A DNA stretch of 64,000 bases from Robiginitomaculum sp. (GCA_015485335.1 WFTT01000088.1:1-64000), one strand, 5' to 3'; positions 9,998-20,151 are shown, counted from the stretch's first letter. Notes: generated by a model from the sequence alone, not told the origin. Numbers and translations: made by a program.

Positions 9998-10255
9998 CTA
10001 TTGCTCGTTCAACGAGTACTTTTCGGCCAGATTGGCCAACATGCACATCACGCCGGCGGCCTGTCTCAGCACCACAGCCAGATCCCCAAGCTTCTCATCA
10101 TTGACCCGCTTGCTAATCAGGGCACATTCATTCAGATGCGCCTTCAACTGTGCACGCAAATCTTCATCAGGCATGGCTCTGGTCTCGATCTGGTCAAGTT
10201 TGAATTGGCCCAGCTCAATGATCATAGCAGTATGCTTGTCTAGTTTCTGCCCCAT
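9998..10255 (-). CDS. Small helical protein of unknown function
   Basis: An 85-residue reading frame, predicted almost entirely helical, with hydrophobic heptad-like spacing (LRAQLKAHLNECALISKR) and no signal peptide or recognisable motif. GGGG lies about eight bases upstream of the ATG. It converges on radC with only 30 bp between them. An opposing 80-residue frame on the plus strand is less convincing because it lacks a ribosome binding site and has poor composition. I do not recognise a family. Confidence 0.5.
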   Translation of the reverse strand: MGQKLDKHTAMIIELGQFKLDQIETRAMPDEDLRAQLKAHLNECALISKRVNDEKLGDLAVVLRQAAGVMCMLANLAEKYSLNEQ

Positions 10256-10397
10256 GAATAGCCCCAGCGAATCACAACAGTTTAGTGATTAAGTAGTGAC
10301 GCCAGAATCGCTGTTTTGAAACCTGTAACTCCTAACAGGATGAAGGCAACGCATTGAATTAATTGTTGTTATTTTTTATCATAAAAGTGACAAATGC

Positions 10398-11165
10398 CTA
10401 GAGAATAATCTCGACATTGCGAATTGCCGTCAAAACCGCCTGCAAACGTGTGCTGGCGCCCAGTTTTGTTTTGGCATTTTTTATGTGAAAAACCACGGTG
10501 CGTTCGGAAATATCCAGCGACTCTGCTATCTCCCGGTCCGTCTTCCCCATGGCCACCCAGGTCAGGCATTCCCGTTCCCGCCCGGTAAGAGCATAGGTCT
10601 TGGGTGCAACAATAAGGTGCTCGACCCCGCCGTCCAGCGCACAAGCCCTGGAATAATACCCCGCCGCCAAACAGGATAGCAGCCAAATCTGGTATTCATC
10701 CAGAACATTGGGATCACCGGTCAAACTGACACCGGCAATACGATTGTAGCGGCCCTTAACGGGAAAAGAAATTCCAACAATTATACCAACGTCTCTGGCC
10801 TTTTCCCAGGCTTCACGCTCTCTGTCAGTAATGTTGGGATTGTTGATCAGATCGGCGGTGAGAAATGGAATGCCGCTGAGCTTGGTCTGGTGAATGATCG
10901 AAGAATCATAAGTGCGCCGATCACTCCAGAACTTTGCAATATACTCCTCAGGAAACGTACCAAGCACCAAATGTTGCTGCCAATGCGTGGCCTGGGGTAA
11001 AATTTCGAACAGGCAATGGCGATCCATGCCAAAGGATTTCACCACGTGGTCAAAGCTCTTCACCAGCTCTTCAATACTGGTGGCTTTAAAAAGCTCTTTA
11101 AAATGCGGCAGATATGGCATTTCATCCGCCGTCATCACACCTGCGCCCACATAAACCCACACCAT
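10398..11165 (-). CDS. Orphan LuxR-family regulator with autoinducer-binding-like domain
   Basis: A 255-residue protein with an N-terminal autoinducer-binding-like domain (about residues 30-165) and a C-terminal GerE/LuxR helix-turn-helix (LTGRERECLTWVAMGKTDRE, then SERTVVFHIKNAKTKLG). No luxI-type synthase is in the window. Comparing with TraR, the six ligand-site residues W57, Y61, D70, P71, W85 and G113 appear as Tyr, Phe, Asp, Ser, Thr and Gly, so the pocket is altered. The start is uncertain: ATG 11165 has no ribosome binding site, while the internal ATG at 11135 has AGG five bases upstream. The 217 bp upstream (11166-11382) is very AT-rich and holds no gene. Confidence 0.88.
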   Translation of the reverse strand: MVWVYVGAGVMTADEMPYLPHFKELFKATSIEELVKSFDHVVKSFGMDRHCLFEILPQATHWQQHLVLGTFPEEYIAKFWSDRRTYDSSIIHQTKLSGIPFLTADLINNPNITDREREAWEKARDVGIIVGISFPVKGRYNRIAGVSLTGDPNVLDEYQIWLLSCLAAGYYSRACALDGGVEHLIVAPKTYALTGRERECLTWVAMGKTDREIAESLDISERTVVFHIKNAKTKLGASTRLQAVLTAIRNVEIIL

Positions 11166-11382
11166 TCATTTTAAATAAACACAATAAATAATGCAGAAAA
11201 AATCATAAAAATGCAACACCTATAATAAAATAGAACCGACAACAAACTAAAATTTACATATTTCACAAACTTACTAAACTATAATTCCACTACATGTAAT
11301 ACATATGAGGTTTAAACATGAATAATTATTTCCTGACCAAGTATTTTCACAATATTGCAATGTATGATCGCAACCTTCGCCT

Positions 11383-12342
11383 TTACACCCGGCGCTTATG
11401 AGCATTGCCACCTTTTGGGTGTGCTTTGTCATAAATCTGTAATAGCGATTGTGCATCCACATCAGCATAGATTTGCGTTGATGATAAGCTTTCATGGCCC
11501 AATAATTCTTGCAACGCCCGCAAGTCCCCGCCGCCAGCCAACAAATGTGTGGCAAAGGAATGGCGCAGCGCGTGTGGCGTGGCGGTGTCTGGCAAGCCCA
11601 GCTGGGCCCGCAGCCCCTGCATCAGCTTCTGGGCGGCGCGAGGCCCCATGGCGCCCCCGCGGACACCTCGAAACAGGGGATGCTTTTGCTCTGTGGGCCA
11701 GGGGCAAAGCCGCACATACAGGCGCATTGCCTCTATGGTGGCCGGCAATAAGGGGACAAGACGGGTTTTATTGCCTTTGCCCACTATACGCAGCGTATCC
11801 CCAAAGGGGTAATCCGCACCGGTCAGGGACAGGGCCTCGGCAAGGCGCAAACCGGCACCATAGAGTAGGGTCAGCAAAGCTGCATCCCGGGCGGCAATCC
11901 ACGGCTCGCCCTTTGTTTTTGTCCGCGCGCTGGCCTGCAGGACTTCATCGGCGGCCTTGACCGACAAGGGCCGGGGAGTAGTGCGCGCCAGTTTAGGCCC
12001 CTCAATCAGAGACAACTGATCATTCTTGAGGCCCCAGCGCCGCTCTATAAACCGGTAAAAACTGCGAATGGAAGACAGAGCCCGGGCCAGCGAGCGTGAT
12101 GACAATGGCGTTGCGCCCCGTCGTCGTGCCGCCAGATAACTACGAAAGTCCTGGGCGTTGAGGTGACCCAACACCCCCAGATCAACCCCTTTTCCACCAT
12201 GGTCGCGGACATGGGCGAAAAAGGCATCCAGATCGCGCTCATAGGCTGCCAGTGTGTTGGGGCTGAGGCGTCGTTCCGCGCGCAAATGATTGATAAAAGC
12301 CCCCAGGGCTTCGTATGCGGGTATGTCTAAATCGGTGCCCAT
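11383..12342 (-). CDS. xerC: Tyrosine recombinase XerC
   Basis: Chromosome dimer resolution recombinase acting at dif with XerD. The 319 residues comprise an N-terminal SAM-like core-binding domain (LRAERRLSPNTLAAYERDL) and a catalytic domain with the expected residues: Arg in YGAGLRLAEAL, Lys in GKGNKTRLVPL, His and Arg in HALRHSFATHLL, His in LGHESLSS and the nucleophile Tyr in TQIYADV. The start overlaps the end of the DUF484 gene by 16 bases. The xerC-DUF484 pairing is conserved in proteobacteria, and no mobile element surrounds it, so this is the housekeeping enzyme. Confidence 0.94.
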   Translation of the reverse strand: MGTDLDIPAYEALGAFINHLRAERRLSPNTLAAYERDLDAFFAHVRDHGGKGVDLGVLGHLNAQDFRSYLAARRRGATPLSSRSLARALSSIRSFYRFIERRWGLKNDQLSLIEGPKLARTTPRPLSVKAADEVLQASARTKTKGEPWIAARDAALLTLLYGAGLRLAEALSLTGADYPFGDTLRIVGKGNKTRLVPLLPATIEAMRLYVRLCPWPTEQKHPLFRGVRGGAMGPRAAQKLMQGLRAQLGLPDTATPHALRHSFATHLLAGGGDLRALQELLGHESLSSTQIYADVDAQSLLQIYDKAHPKGGNAHKRRV

Positions 12343-12920
12343 GCGGCCACCAGCCGTTCAATGACCCGGGCCAGAAAAGCGGCCAGGTCTGTACCCTGAT
12401 CCGGGCGATAGGTCAGCCGGTCCCGACTGCCAAGGGCAAACAAACCCTCCCGGCCCCGCACCTGGATACGCAACAGCATTTCCGAACTCAGGCCCTCCGC
12501 CTCTTGTCCAAAAATATCGGCCGTATAGGGCTGGCACGGACCAAGACGTTCGCTATGGCCATCCAGCACGCGCAATACCAGGCCTTTGGGGGCCCCCATA
12601 ATGGCCCGTGTATTGTCGGGCGATTGCAAACCCTCCACCAGCACTCGCAACACATCTGCCCCCAGAGAATGGCGCACATGCCCGGCCAGACGCTGATCCA
12701 GCATACCCAGATCGCGGGCATCAACCAGCGCCAGAACAGCCCCGTGAATTTGTGCCGTGCTGGCATGATTGGTACGCATGGTCTGCACCAGGGCATCGCG
12801 TTCCATGGTCAGACGACGCACCTTGCCTTCCAGCCGCAGCTTGGCGGCGCTATCAAAATCTATGATGGATGCGCCCGGATCCTCACTCATGGCAGAATGC
12901 TTTGCCCCGTGCTTTCCCAA
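12327..12920 (-). CDS. DUF484 family protein
   Basis: A 197-residue cytoplasmic protein with an N-terminal coiled-coil-like segment ([20 protein letters not shown]) followed by a GAF-like domain typical of DUF484/YigA proteins. Its function is not established, but the gene is regularly found directly upstream of xerC, as here. It overlaps fsa by 34 bases upstream and xerC by 16 downstream, so the three are likely translationally coupled. Confidence 0.85.
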   Translation of the reverse strand: MGKHGAKHSAMSEDPGASIIDFDSAAKLRLEGKVRRLTMERDALVQTMRTNHASTAQIHGAVLALVDARDLGMLDQRLAGHVRHSLGADVLRVLVEGLQSPDNTRAIMGAPKGLVLRVLDGHSERLGPCQPYTADIFGQEAEGLSSEMLLRIQVRGREGLFALGSRDRLTYRPDQGTDLAAFLARVIERLVAAWAPI

Positions 12921-13546
12921 TCTGCCATAAAGGCCGCCAGCCCCTTATCCGTCAGCGGGTGCTTAACCAGCGCCTGCAACACATTGGCCGGAATAGTGGC
13001 CACATCCGCACCCAGCAAAGCCGATTGTTTGACATGCAGTACATTGCGAATTGAGGCTGCCAGAATTTGCGTATCCAGATCCGGGTAATTGTCATAAATG
13101 GTGCGAATTTCGCCGATCAGTTCCATACCGTCCGCGCCTGTATCATCAATACGGCCGATAAAGGGGGAAATATACGTGGCCCCGGCCTTGGCCGCGAGCA
13201 GGGCCTGATTGGCACTGAAACACAGGGTGACATTCACCGGGTGACCATTACCGCTAAGCACATGGGTGGCCTTTAGCCCTTCCCAGGTCAGCGGCACCTT
13301 GACGCAAACATTGTCGGCAATGTCGCGCAAAAACTCTCCTTCCTTGACCATACCCTCGGCATCGGTCGCGGTAACCTCGGCGCTGACCGGCCCCGTGGTC
13401 AGGGTACATATTTCCTTGATGGTCTGCACCAGATCGCGCCCGGACTTGGCAATCAATGACGGATTGGTGGTTACTCCGTCGACCAGCCCGGTGGCGGTCA
13501 TGGCCCTGATCTCGTCCACATTGGCGGTGTCGAGAAAAAACTGCAT
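12887..13546 (-). CDS. fsa: Fructose-6-phosphate aldolase / transaldolase-like protein
   Basis: Class I aldolase of the small transaldolase subfamily (MipB/TalC/FSA). At 219 residues it is about two-thirds the size of classical transaldolase. It begins [14 protein letters not shown], has [16 protein letters not shown] for substrate binding, and carries the Schiff-base lysine in [17 protein letters not shown]. Whether it works as transaldolase or fructose-6-phosphate aldolase in vivo cannot be told from sequence. First gene of fsa-DUF484-xerC, divergent from priA with about 90 bp between starts. Confidence 0.92.
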   Translation of the reverse strand: MQFFLDTANVDEIRAMTATGLVDGVTTNPSLIAKSGRDLVQTIKEICTLTTGPVSAEVTATDAEGMVKEGEFLRDIADNVCVKVPLTWEGLKATHVLSGNGHPVNVTLCFSANQALLAAKAGATYISPFIGRIDDTGADGMELIGEIRTIYDNYPDLDTQILAASIRNVLHVKQSALLGADVATIPANVLQALVKHPLTDKGLAAFMADWESTGQSILP

Positions 13547-13637
13547 GATAATTGCCCTCTATAATGGTTCCTGTGAAAACTGATTCGCTCACTCTACCCT
13601 GTGCTCTACAGCCCTGCCAGACGAAGGTTAAATAAGC

Positions 13638-15815
13638 ATGTCTGCACCGCTTCTGGCTTCGGTATTGTTTCCGATGCCGGTCCCTGAACCTTTTGATTAT
13701 GAAATCCCGGACACCCTGTCTGTGGATCAAGGCTCCATTGTCTATGCGCCTTTGGGTGCGCGTATGGTTTGCGGCGTCGTGTGGAAGGTTTTTCGCGCTC
13801 AAGAAAAAGATCAGGAACGCACCCTCAAACCCATTGCCAATGTGGTCGACACCCCGCCCTTGCCGGTTTCCTGTCTTGAATTTGTAGATTTTGTCGCGCG
13901 CTATTGCTGTCATCGCCAGGGGGTAGTGTTGCGCATGGTGCTCAGCAGTCCAGAAGCCCTGAAACCTTCACCGGTGCAAACGCTTTATGCCCCCGCGACC
14001 ACCTTGCCTGAAAAAATGACCCCGGCGCGCGAAAAGGTTTTACAGGTCGTCCAAAATGGTTTTTTCAGCATTACCGAACTGGCCCGGCGCGCCCAGGTCA
14101 GCCCCGGAGTGATTACTGCCCTGGCCAAGGCTGGCGGGCTGATCGCCAAGACACAGCCCGTGGACCGGCCCTTTGCCCCGCCCAACCCCGAACGTACCGG
14201 CCTGAACCTAACCGCCTCGCAGCGCACCGCGGCCAGCGACCTGATCAGCCTGACCCGGCAAGACAGTTTTGCCCCGGCATTGCTGGATGGCGTCACCGGA
14301 TCGGGTAAAACGGAAGTTTATTTTGATGCCATTGCCGATGTGCTGTTGCGGGATCCATCGGCTCAGGTGCTGGTACTCTTGCCCGAAATTGCGCTGACCC
14401 AGGATGTCTTGGCGCGCTTTGAACGCCGTTTTGGTGCACCCCCGGCCGAATGGCATTCAGAACGCACAAACATGCAGCGCCGCCGGGTCTGGCGCGAAGT
14501 GACCAATGGGCGGGCGCGCATTGTGGTGGGGGCGCGCTCAGCCCTCTTTCTGCCTTTTGCCAATCTGCGCCTGATCGTTGTCGATGAAGAACATGACAGT
14601 TCCTACAAGCAGGAAGACGGAGTGTTGTATCATGCGCGCGACATGGCGGTGGCCCGCGCCAAATTTGCCGAGGCGGCTATTATTCTGGCCTCGGCAACCC
14701 CCTCCCTTGAAAGCATGCTAAACGCCCGTTCGGGCCGTTATGCCCATGTCCGGCTGCAGGCGCGCCCCGGTGCCGCCGTATTGCCCCCCATCTCAACCAT
14801 CGACATGCGCGAACACCCGCCCGCCACAGGTAACTGGCTGTCCCCCCCGCTGATCGAGGCCATCGAAGAGACCTTGCAACAAAAAGAGCAATGCCTGTTG
14901 TTTTTGAACCGGCGCGGTTATGCGCCCCTGACCATTTGCCGTCATTGCGGCGAACGCATGAAAGCGCCTGACAGCTCCACCTATCTGGTGGAACACCGTT
15001 ATAACGGGCGGCTGGTCTGTCATTTAACCGGCTATTCCATGCCCAAACCAAAGGCATGTCCGGCCTGTGGCACCCCCGACAGCCTGCACCCGGTGGGGCC
15101 AGGGGTTGAGCGCTTGCAGGAAGAGGTTGCAACGCGGTTTCCCGATGCATCGATTGAGATATTTTCCTCGGACAGCACCAAAAATGCCGAGGAGGTCCGC
15201 GCCCTGATTGCCCGCATGGAACAGGGCAAAATCGATATCCTGATCGGCACACAAATGGCCGCCAAGGGGCATAATTTTCCGGGCCTGACGCTGGTCGGGG
15301 TGGTGGATGCCGATATGGGTCTGCATGGAGCGGACATGCGGGCAGGGGAACGCACCTATCAGACGCTAATGCAAGTGGCCGGGCGCGCCGGGCGGGCAAG
15401 CCGGCCGGGCCGGGCCCTGCTGCAAACCCACCAACCGGATCACGAGGCGATATTGGCCTTGTGCTCGGGCGATCGGGAAACCTTTATCAGCGCCGAGCTG
15501 TCTTTGCGCGAAGACATGGGCTTTCCCCCCTTTGGTCGTCTGGCGGCCCTGGTGTTTTCGGCCCCCACCGAACCAGAGGCACAACGGGCAGCGCGTGATT
15601 TTGTGGCCATGGCGCCTCTGGTACAAGGGGTGGATATATGGGGGCCGACCGAGCCACCCCTTAGTCGGGTACGGGGACGTTGGCGGCAAAGATTATTATT
15701 GCGCGCAGAACGTCAGATTGACCTTTCGGCCATGATCAACGCCTGGCGCAGCCGGGTAAACCTGCCGCGCAACATACGCCTCAAAGTAGATATAGATCCG
15801 TATTCGTTTTTATGA
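13638..15815 (+). CDS. priA: Primosomal protein N' (PriA helicase) with a degenerate zinc site
   Basis: Replication-restart DNA helicase of 725 residues: N-terminal 3'-binding and winged-helix regions, DEAH-type helicase core with Walker A DGVTGSGKTEVY (near residue 218), Walker B VVDEEHDSSYK, and the C-terminal helicase lobe (GTQMAAKGHNFPGLTLV, VAGRAGR). The zinc region around residues 435-480 is unusual: the first CxxC (CRHC) and last CxxC (CPAC) are kept, but the second pair reads APDS and the third reads CHLT, so three of eight ligand cysteines are missing. By the known structure this removes one of two zinc sites. The reading frame is otherwise complete. Confidence 0.96.
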   Translation: MSAPLLASVLFPMPVPEPFDYEIPDTLSVDQGSIVYAPLGARMVCGVVWKVFRAQEKDQERTLKPIANVVDTPPLPVSCLEFVDFVARYCCHRQGVVLRMVLSSPEALKPSPVQTLYAPATTLPEKMTPAREKVLQVVQNGFFSITELARRAQVSPGVITALAKAGGLIAKTQPVDRPFAPPNPERTGLNLTASQRTAASDLISLTRQDSFAPALLDGVTGSGKTEVYFDAIADVLLRDPSAQVLVLLPEIALTQDVLARFERRFGAPPAEWHSERTNMQRRRVWREVTNGRARIVVGARSALFLPFANLRLIVVDEEHDSSYKQEDGVLYHARDMAVARAKFAEAAIILASATPSLESMLNARSGRYAHVRLQARPGAAVLPPISTIDMREHPPATGNWLSPPLIEAIEETLQQKEQCLLFLNRRGYAPLTICRHCGERMKAPDSSTYLVEHRYNGRLVCHLTGYSMPKPKACPACGTPDSLHPVGPGVERLQEEVATRFPDASIEIFSSDSTKNAEEVRALIARMEQGKIDILIGTQMAAKGHNFPGLTLVGVVDADMGLHGADMRAGERTYQTLMQVAGRAGRASRPGRALLQTHQPDHEAILALCSGDRETFISAELSLREDMGFPPFGRLAALVFSAPTEPEAQRAARDFVAMAPLVQGVDIWGPTEPPLSRVRGRWRQRLLLRAERQIDLSAMINAWRSRVNLPRNIRLKVDIDPYSFL

Positions 15816-15825
15816 AAAGCGTGGA

Positions 15826-17766
15826 TCAGCCGTTCGCTGCACAATACGGGGTCGGTTCATTGGCAGCCTGACTATGGCTGTTCAGCGCCCCCTTCATGGC
15901 CGCATAGAGACGTTGTGGCTCGATAGGTTTGGCCACATGGTCATCCATGCCGGCGGCCAGATATTCCTGGCGCTGGTGCGGCATGGCATTGGCCGTCACC
16001 GCCACAATCGGCGTTTTGGGCTTTTGCTCGCTGGCTTCGATCTGACGGATTGCCTGGGTGGCCTCGACCCCGTTCATATGGGGCATCTGGATATCCATCA
16101 GTACCAGATCAAAGGGTTGTGCCTGCCAGGTTTTCACGGCTTCTTGGCCGTCCTCAACAAAGGTAACCTCTGCCTTGGCATGGCTGAGAATCGCCTTGAT
16201 CACCATGCGGTTGGTGGGATTGTCTTCGGCAACCAGAATGCGCAAAGCCCGCTTTGCCTTTTTCTCTGCACCGGCTTTATCGGTACTGCTATCTTCAGAA
16301 ACCTGCATATTTTCGGCTTTTTTTACAGAAACAAAAAAGCAGAACTTGGACCCCTTGCCCGGCTCGCTCTTGAGATTGATTTCACCATCCATGCGTTCGA
16401 CCAATTCCTTGCAGATGGCCAGCCCCAGTCCCGTTCCCTGGTGTTCACGGCTCAGCGAGCTGTCAACCTGGGTAAAGCGATCAAAAATACTTTTTTGCGC
16501 CAACAGGGGAATCCCCGCGCCGGTGTCCATTACCGAAACGCTTAGATAGGTTGTTTGCTCATTGTCCGTCTCTTCGGACAGGAATACCTTGATACCGCCT
16601 TTTTGCGTAAACTTTACTGCATTCGACAAAAGGTTGTTCAACACCTGCCGGATCCGGGCCGCATCACCAATAAAGCGCATATTTTCATCAATATTGGTTT
16701 GCACATCAAAGGTCAGCCCCTTGGAACGGGCCGCATGGCCGAACATTTCCAGCGAGGAATGAGAGATTTCACGGATCGTAAATTCAGTATCATGCAGCTT
16801 GAACTCACCAGCCTCGATTTTCGACATATCCAGCACATCGTTTAAAATCGTCAACAAGGCGGCTCCCGATTGCTCGACCACTTCCAGCATATCGCTTTGC
16901 TCTTCAGAAACTTCACTTTGGCCGAGGGCCTTGGTCATGCCCAAAATACCGTTTAGGGGCGTACGAATTTCATGGCTCATCACCGCCAGAAATTCGGATT
17001 TGGCTTTGCTGGCACTTTCCGCCGTATCGCGGGCTTTTTTAAGGGCCTGGGTACGTTCACGTACCCGTTGTTCCAACTTGTCGCGATAGGCCAAAAGCTC
17101 TGCCTGTGCAACGGCCAGCGCCTTGCCGCGTTTTTGCGCATCGCGCAAAATGGCATACCAGATCATGCTGAGCACAATCAGCACCACTACCGCCCCGATC
17201 AACGCCATGCGCGTTGTTTTCTGGGCCGCCACGCGTTGTTGCTCTACATGTGTCCATGTGGCACTCAGCAAATCATCCACGGCTTTGTTATAGGCATCGG
17301 CATTGGCAATATAACGGGGGTCATTGATAATATGGCTTGCCTTGACCGCATTGCCTTTGCGAATTTCGGCAAAAGCCTGGGATTCTGATTGTGCCACCCG
17401 TTGACGCAGTGCACTGGCCCGTGCAGCAGCGGCCTTGACCACCGGGCTGACCGCCAGCTCGCTGGCATCATGAAGGCGCTTTTCCAGTTGTGCACCCAAA
17501 GAACGATAACGGCTTTCCCAACGCCGGTCGCCGCTTTCCTTGGCAGCCCGGATCACAAAACCGCGCTCGCGGTTGATGGAAACCAGATCCCCATGCACCT
17601 GTGCCAGTTGGGCACTGGTATGGGAGGCATCAGCGATATTGATGGCCGCTTTACGTACAGTCAGCCCCAACCCAGCAACCATGGCTATGGTCAAGGTAAC
17701 CGCAAGTACAACCAACGCAGTGCGTGATCGAAATACCGCCAGCTCTGTAATCCGTATGGGAGACAT
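15826..17766 (-). CDS. Hybrid sensor histidine kinase/response regulator
   Basis: Membrane sensor of about 646 residues. A first transmembrane helix lies near residues 10-35, a helical periplasmic region of about 150 residues follows, and a second membrane helix (MALIGAVVVLIVLSMIWYAI) leads into a coiled coil. Then come HisKA with phospho-acceptor in VMSHEIRTPLNGILG, a HATPase domain (DTGAGIP, GTGLGLAI) and a receiver domain with phospho-acceptor Asp in LVLMDIQMPHMNG. An in-frame start at 17820 exists, but ATG 17766 has AGG six bases upstream. No separate partner regulator is adjacent, so the output route is unknown. The gene converges on priA. Confidence 0.92.
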   Translation of the reverse strand: MSPIRITELAVFRSRTALVVLAVTLTIAMVAGLGLTVRKAAINIADASHTSAQLAQVHGDLVSINRERGFVIRAAKESGDRRWESRYRSLGAQLEKRLHDASELAVSPVVKAAAARASALRQRVAQSESQAFAEIRKGNAVKASHIINDPRYIANADAYNKAVDDLLSATWTHVEQQRVAAQKTTRMALIGAVVVLIVLSMIWYAILRDAQKRGKALAVAQAELLAYRDKLEQRVRERTQALKKARDTAESASKAKSEFLAVMSHEIRTPLNGILGMTKALGQSEVSEEQSDMLEVVEQSGAALLTILNDVLDMSKIEAGEFKLHDTEFTIREISHSSLEMFGHAARSKGLTFDVQTNIDENMRFIGDAARIRQVLNNLLSNAVKFTQKGGIKVFLSEETDNEQTTYLSVSVMDTGAGIPLLAQKSIFDRFTQVDSSLSREHQGTGLGLAICKELVERMDGEINLKSEPGKGSKFCFFVSVKKAENMQVSEDSSTDKAGAEKKAKRALRILVAEDNPTNRMVIKAILSHAKAEVTFVEDGQEAVKTWQAQPFDLVLMDIQMPHMNGVEATQAIRQIEASEQKPKTPIVAVTANAMPHQRQEYLAAGMDDHVAKPIEPQRLYAAMKGALNSHSQAANEPTPYCAANG

Positions 17767-17955
17767 TATTCCTGCCCTTTCCCCGCCAAGGGAGGAAAGC
17801 TGACACAAAGATATTAACATTGGGTGGAGCCTGACGATTTATTCTATCTATGCAGTTTCACAGGCCGTTAGTGCAATGCACAGGCAATCATGCTGCCCTG
17901 ACTATCTTGCCCCCCCCTAAAGGGCGTGCTATGCCCCCGCCGGGCTGTGGGAATA

Positions 17956-17977
17956 AGCAAGAATTCTAGATTTTGCT
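17956..17977. other. Inverted repeat in the leader region of the atp operon
   Basis: AGCAAGA (17956-17962) and TTTTGCT (17971-17977) form a near-perfect inverted repeat with one mismatch around an eight-base centre, about 80 bp upstream of the atpH start. The 17767-18058 spacer otherwise holds no gene; it contains the atp promoter region, which I could not place with confidence. Confidence 0.3.
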
Positions 17978-18058
17978 ACCCCCACAAACCAGAGTGAAAT
18001 CAATGTGTTAACCTTCTGCGATACGACAGCAGGCGAATTTGACGACAGGTGGAAAAGA

Positions 18059-18616
18059 GTGTCAGGCCAGGATGTAAAAACTTCCGGTGCGGCGGACCGC
18101 TACGCCAGAGCGCTGTTTGAATTGGCACAGGATGCCAAAAATACCGATGTTCTTGAAAAAGAATTATCTGTACTCAAAAGCACGCTGGATGAAAATACAG
18201 AGCTGATGCAGGTTCTGGCTTCCCCCATTGTGGGCAGCACAGAAAAAGCGTCCGTTATTACGGCCATCGCCCAAAAAGCGGGCTTTTCCAAACTTGCCAT
18301 TAATTTTGTAGGTGCGGTTGCCATGGCTGGTCGGGCAGGCGAACTGTCACAAATGACAGATCATTTTGCCTTCCTGTGTGCGCAGGCACGCGGTGCGGTT
18401 CAGGCCGAGGCCACCACTGCACAGCCCATGAGCGCAAAACAGGAAAAAGATCTGGTCAGTACCCTGAAAAAAGTACTGGGTCAGGATGTTAAGGTTGAAA
18501 CGCGGGTTGATCCCGCAATGCTGGGCGGGCTGATTGTAAAAATCGGATCCCGTATGTTTGATAGCTCCCTCAAATCCAAACTCGAGGGACTAACGATGGT
18601 AATGAAAGAGAGCTAG
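18059..18616 (+). CDS. atpH: F1 ATP synthase delta subunit
   Basis: Stator subunit that links F1 to the peripheral stalk (OSCP-type). Starting from GTG 18059 the protein has 185 residues and the usual alphaproteobacterial N-terminus [34 protein letters not shown] lies directly upstream. An earlier GTG at 18005 would add 18 unconserved residues and has no clear ribosome binding site. The C-terminal segment [26 protein letters not shown] is the family signature. First gene of the F1 cluster; the Fo genes are not in this window. Confidence 0.93.
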   Translation: MSGQDVKTSGAADRYARALFELAQDAKNTDVLEKELSVLKSTLDENTELMQVLASPIVGSTEKASVITAIAQKAGFSKLAINFVGAVAMAGRAGELSQMTDHFAFLCAQARGAVQAEATTAQPMSAKQEKDLVSTLKKVLGQDVKVETRVDPAMLGGLIVKIGSRMFDSSLKSKLEGLTMVMKES

Positions 18617-18621
18617 GCGTC

Positions 18622-20151
18622 ATGGATATCCGTGCGGCGGAAGTTTCTGCAATCCTCAAAAAACAAATTAAAGGCTATGGCACCAAGGCGAAAGTCTCGG
18701 ACGTTGGCCAGGTGCTGTCCGTAGGGGATGGCATTGCCCGGGTTTATGGCCTGGACGAAGTACAAGCCGGGGAAATGGTTGAATTTCCCGGTGGCATTAA
18801 AGGCATGGCGCTGAACCTGGAAAGCGACAATGTTGGCGTCGTGATCTTTGGCGAAGACCGTAGCATTCGCGAAGGCGATACGGTTAAGCGCCTTGGTGAG
18901 ATTGTGGACGTGCCGGTGGGCAAGGAATTGCTGGGCCGCGTCGTAAACGCACTGGGCGAGCCGATTGACGGCAAAGGCCCGATCAAAACCAAAAAACGCG
19001 CCCGTGTGGACGTCAAGGCCCCGGGCATTATCCCCCGGAAATCTGTGCACGAGCCAATGGCAACCGGCATCAAGGCCATTGATGCCCTGATCCCCATTGG
19101 CCGTGGTCAGCGCGAGCTGATCATTGGTGACCGCCAGACCGGTAAAACCGCCATCGCCATTGACGCTATTTTGAACCAAAAAGAAGTCAATCAGAGCGAT
19201 GATGAGAGCAAGAAGCTCTATTGTATCTATGTAGCCATCGGCCAGAAACGCTCTACCGTGGCGCAGATTGTAAAAACTCTCGAAGAAAATGGCGCCATGG
19301 AATATTCCATCGTTGTGGCCGCCACCGCCTCCGAGCCGGCACCACTGCAATATCTGGCACCATTTACCGGTTGCGCCATGGGCGAGTTTTTCCGCGACAA
19401 TGGTATGCACGCTTTGATCGTTTATGATGATCTGTCCAAACAGGCCGTGGCCTATCGCCAGATGTCATTGTTGCTGCGTCGTCCGCCAGGCCGTGAAGCC
19501 TATCCCGGTGATGTGTTCTATCTGCATTCCCGTCTTCTGGAACGCGCCGCCAAGCTCAGCGACGAGCACGGTGGTGGTTCGCTGACCGCATTGCCAATTA
19601 TTGAAACCCAGGCCAATGACGTATCCGCCTATATCCCGACCAATGTGATTTCGATCACCGACGGTCAGATCTTTCTGGAAACCGACCTGTTCTATCAGGG
19701 CATTCGCCCGGCGGTGAATGTCGGCCTGTCGGTTAGTCGGGTGGGTTCATCCGCACAGACCAAGATCATGAAAAAAGTGGCCGGCCCAGTTAAGGGTGAA
19801 TTGGCGCAATATCGTGAAATGGCCGCCTTTGCCAAATTTGGTTCTGATCTTGATGCTTCGACCCAGGCCATGCTGGCCCGGGGTGAGCGCCTCACCGAAC
19901 TGCTGAAGCAGCCGCAATTCTCGCCGCTCTCCATGGCCGAAGAATCCTGCATGATCTATGCGGGTACACGGGGTTATCTGGATGGCATCGAAGTGGCGGA
20001 CGTTCAGCGCTATGAGGAAGAACTGCTTTTGAACCTGCATGCCGACCACAAGGATCTGTTGGATGAAATCACCAAGGAACTGGCCCTGACCGACAGCATT
20101 GAGAGTAAACTCAAAGCCGCCCTTGAGGCCTTCACCAAGCGCTTTGCATAA
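18622..20151 (+). CDS. atpA: F1 ATP synthase alpha subunit
   Basis: Non-catalytic nucleotide-binding subunit of the F1 head, 509 residues. It shows the N-terminal [16 protein letters not shown], the P-loop [13 protein letters not shown] and the alpha signature [10 protein letters not shown] ([13 protein letters not shown]). It begins five bases after the atpH stop and belongs to the atpHAGDC transcript. Confidence 0.98.
   Translation: MDIRAAEVSAILKKQIKGYGTKAKVSDVGQVLSVGDGIARVYGLDEVQAGEMVEFPGGIKGMALNLESDNVGVVIFGEDRSIREGDTVKRLGEIVDVPVGKELLGRVVNALGEPIDGKGPIKTKKRARVDVKAPGIIPRKSVHEPMATGIKAIDALIPIGRGQRELIIGDRQTGKTAIAIDAILNQKEVNQSDDESKKLYCIYVAIGQKRSTVAQIVKTLEENGAMEYSIVVAATASEPAPLQYLAPFTGCAMGEFFRDNGMHALIVYDDLSKQAVAYRQMSLLLRRPPGREAYPGDVFYLHSRLLERAAKLSDEHGGGSLTALPIIETQANDVSAYIPTNVISITDGQIFLETDLFYQGIRPAVNVGLSVSRVGSSAQTKIMKKVAGPVKGELAQYREMAAFAKFGSDLDASTQAMLARGERLTELLKQPQFSPLSMAEESCMIYAGTRGYLDGIEVADVQRYEEELLLNLHADHKDLLDEITKELALTDSIESKLKAALEAFTKRFA

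Noticed and set aside
10001-10243. Plus-strand 80-codon gene opposite the small helical protein
   Set aside because: No ribosome binding site and a less protein-like composition than the minus-strand frame.
11383-12342. Integrase of a mobile element
   Set aside because: Linked to DUF484 and fsa in housekeeping order; no attachment repeats or cargo genes, so it is xerC.
12315-13088. Plus-strand frame of 257 codons over DUF484 and fsa
   Set aside because: It overlaps two genes with clear family signatures on the other strand.
18613-19410. Minus-strand frame of 265 codons inside atpA
   Set aside because: Antisense to invariant atpA sequence; His/Asp/Asn-rich shadow.
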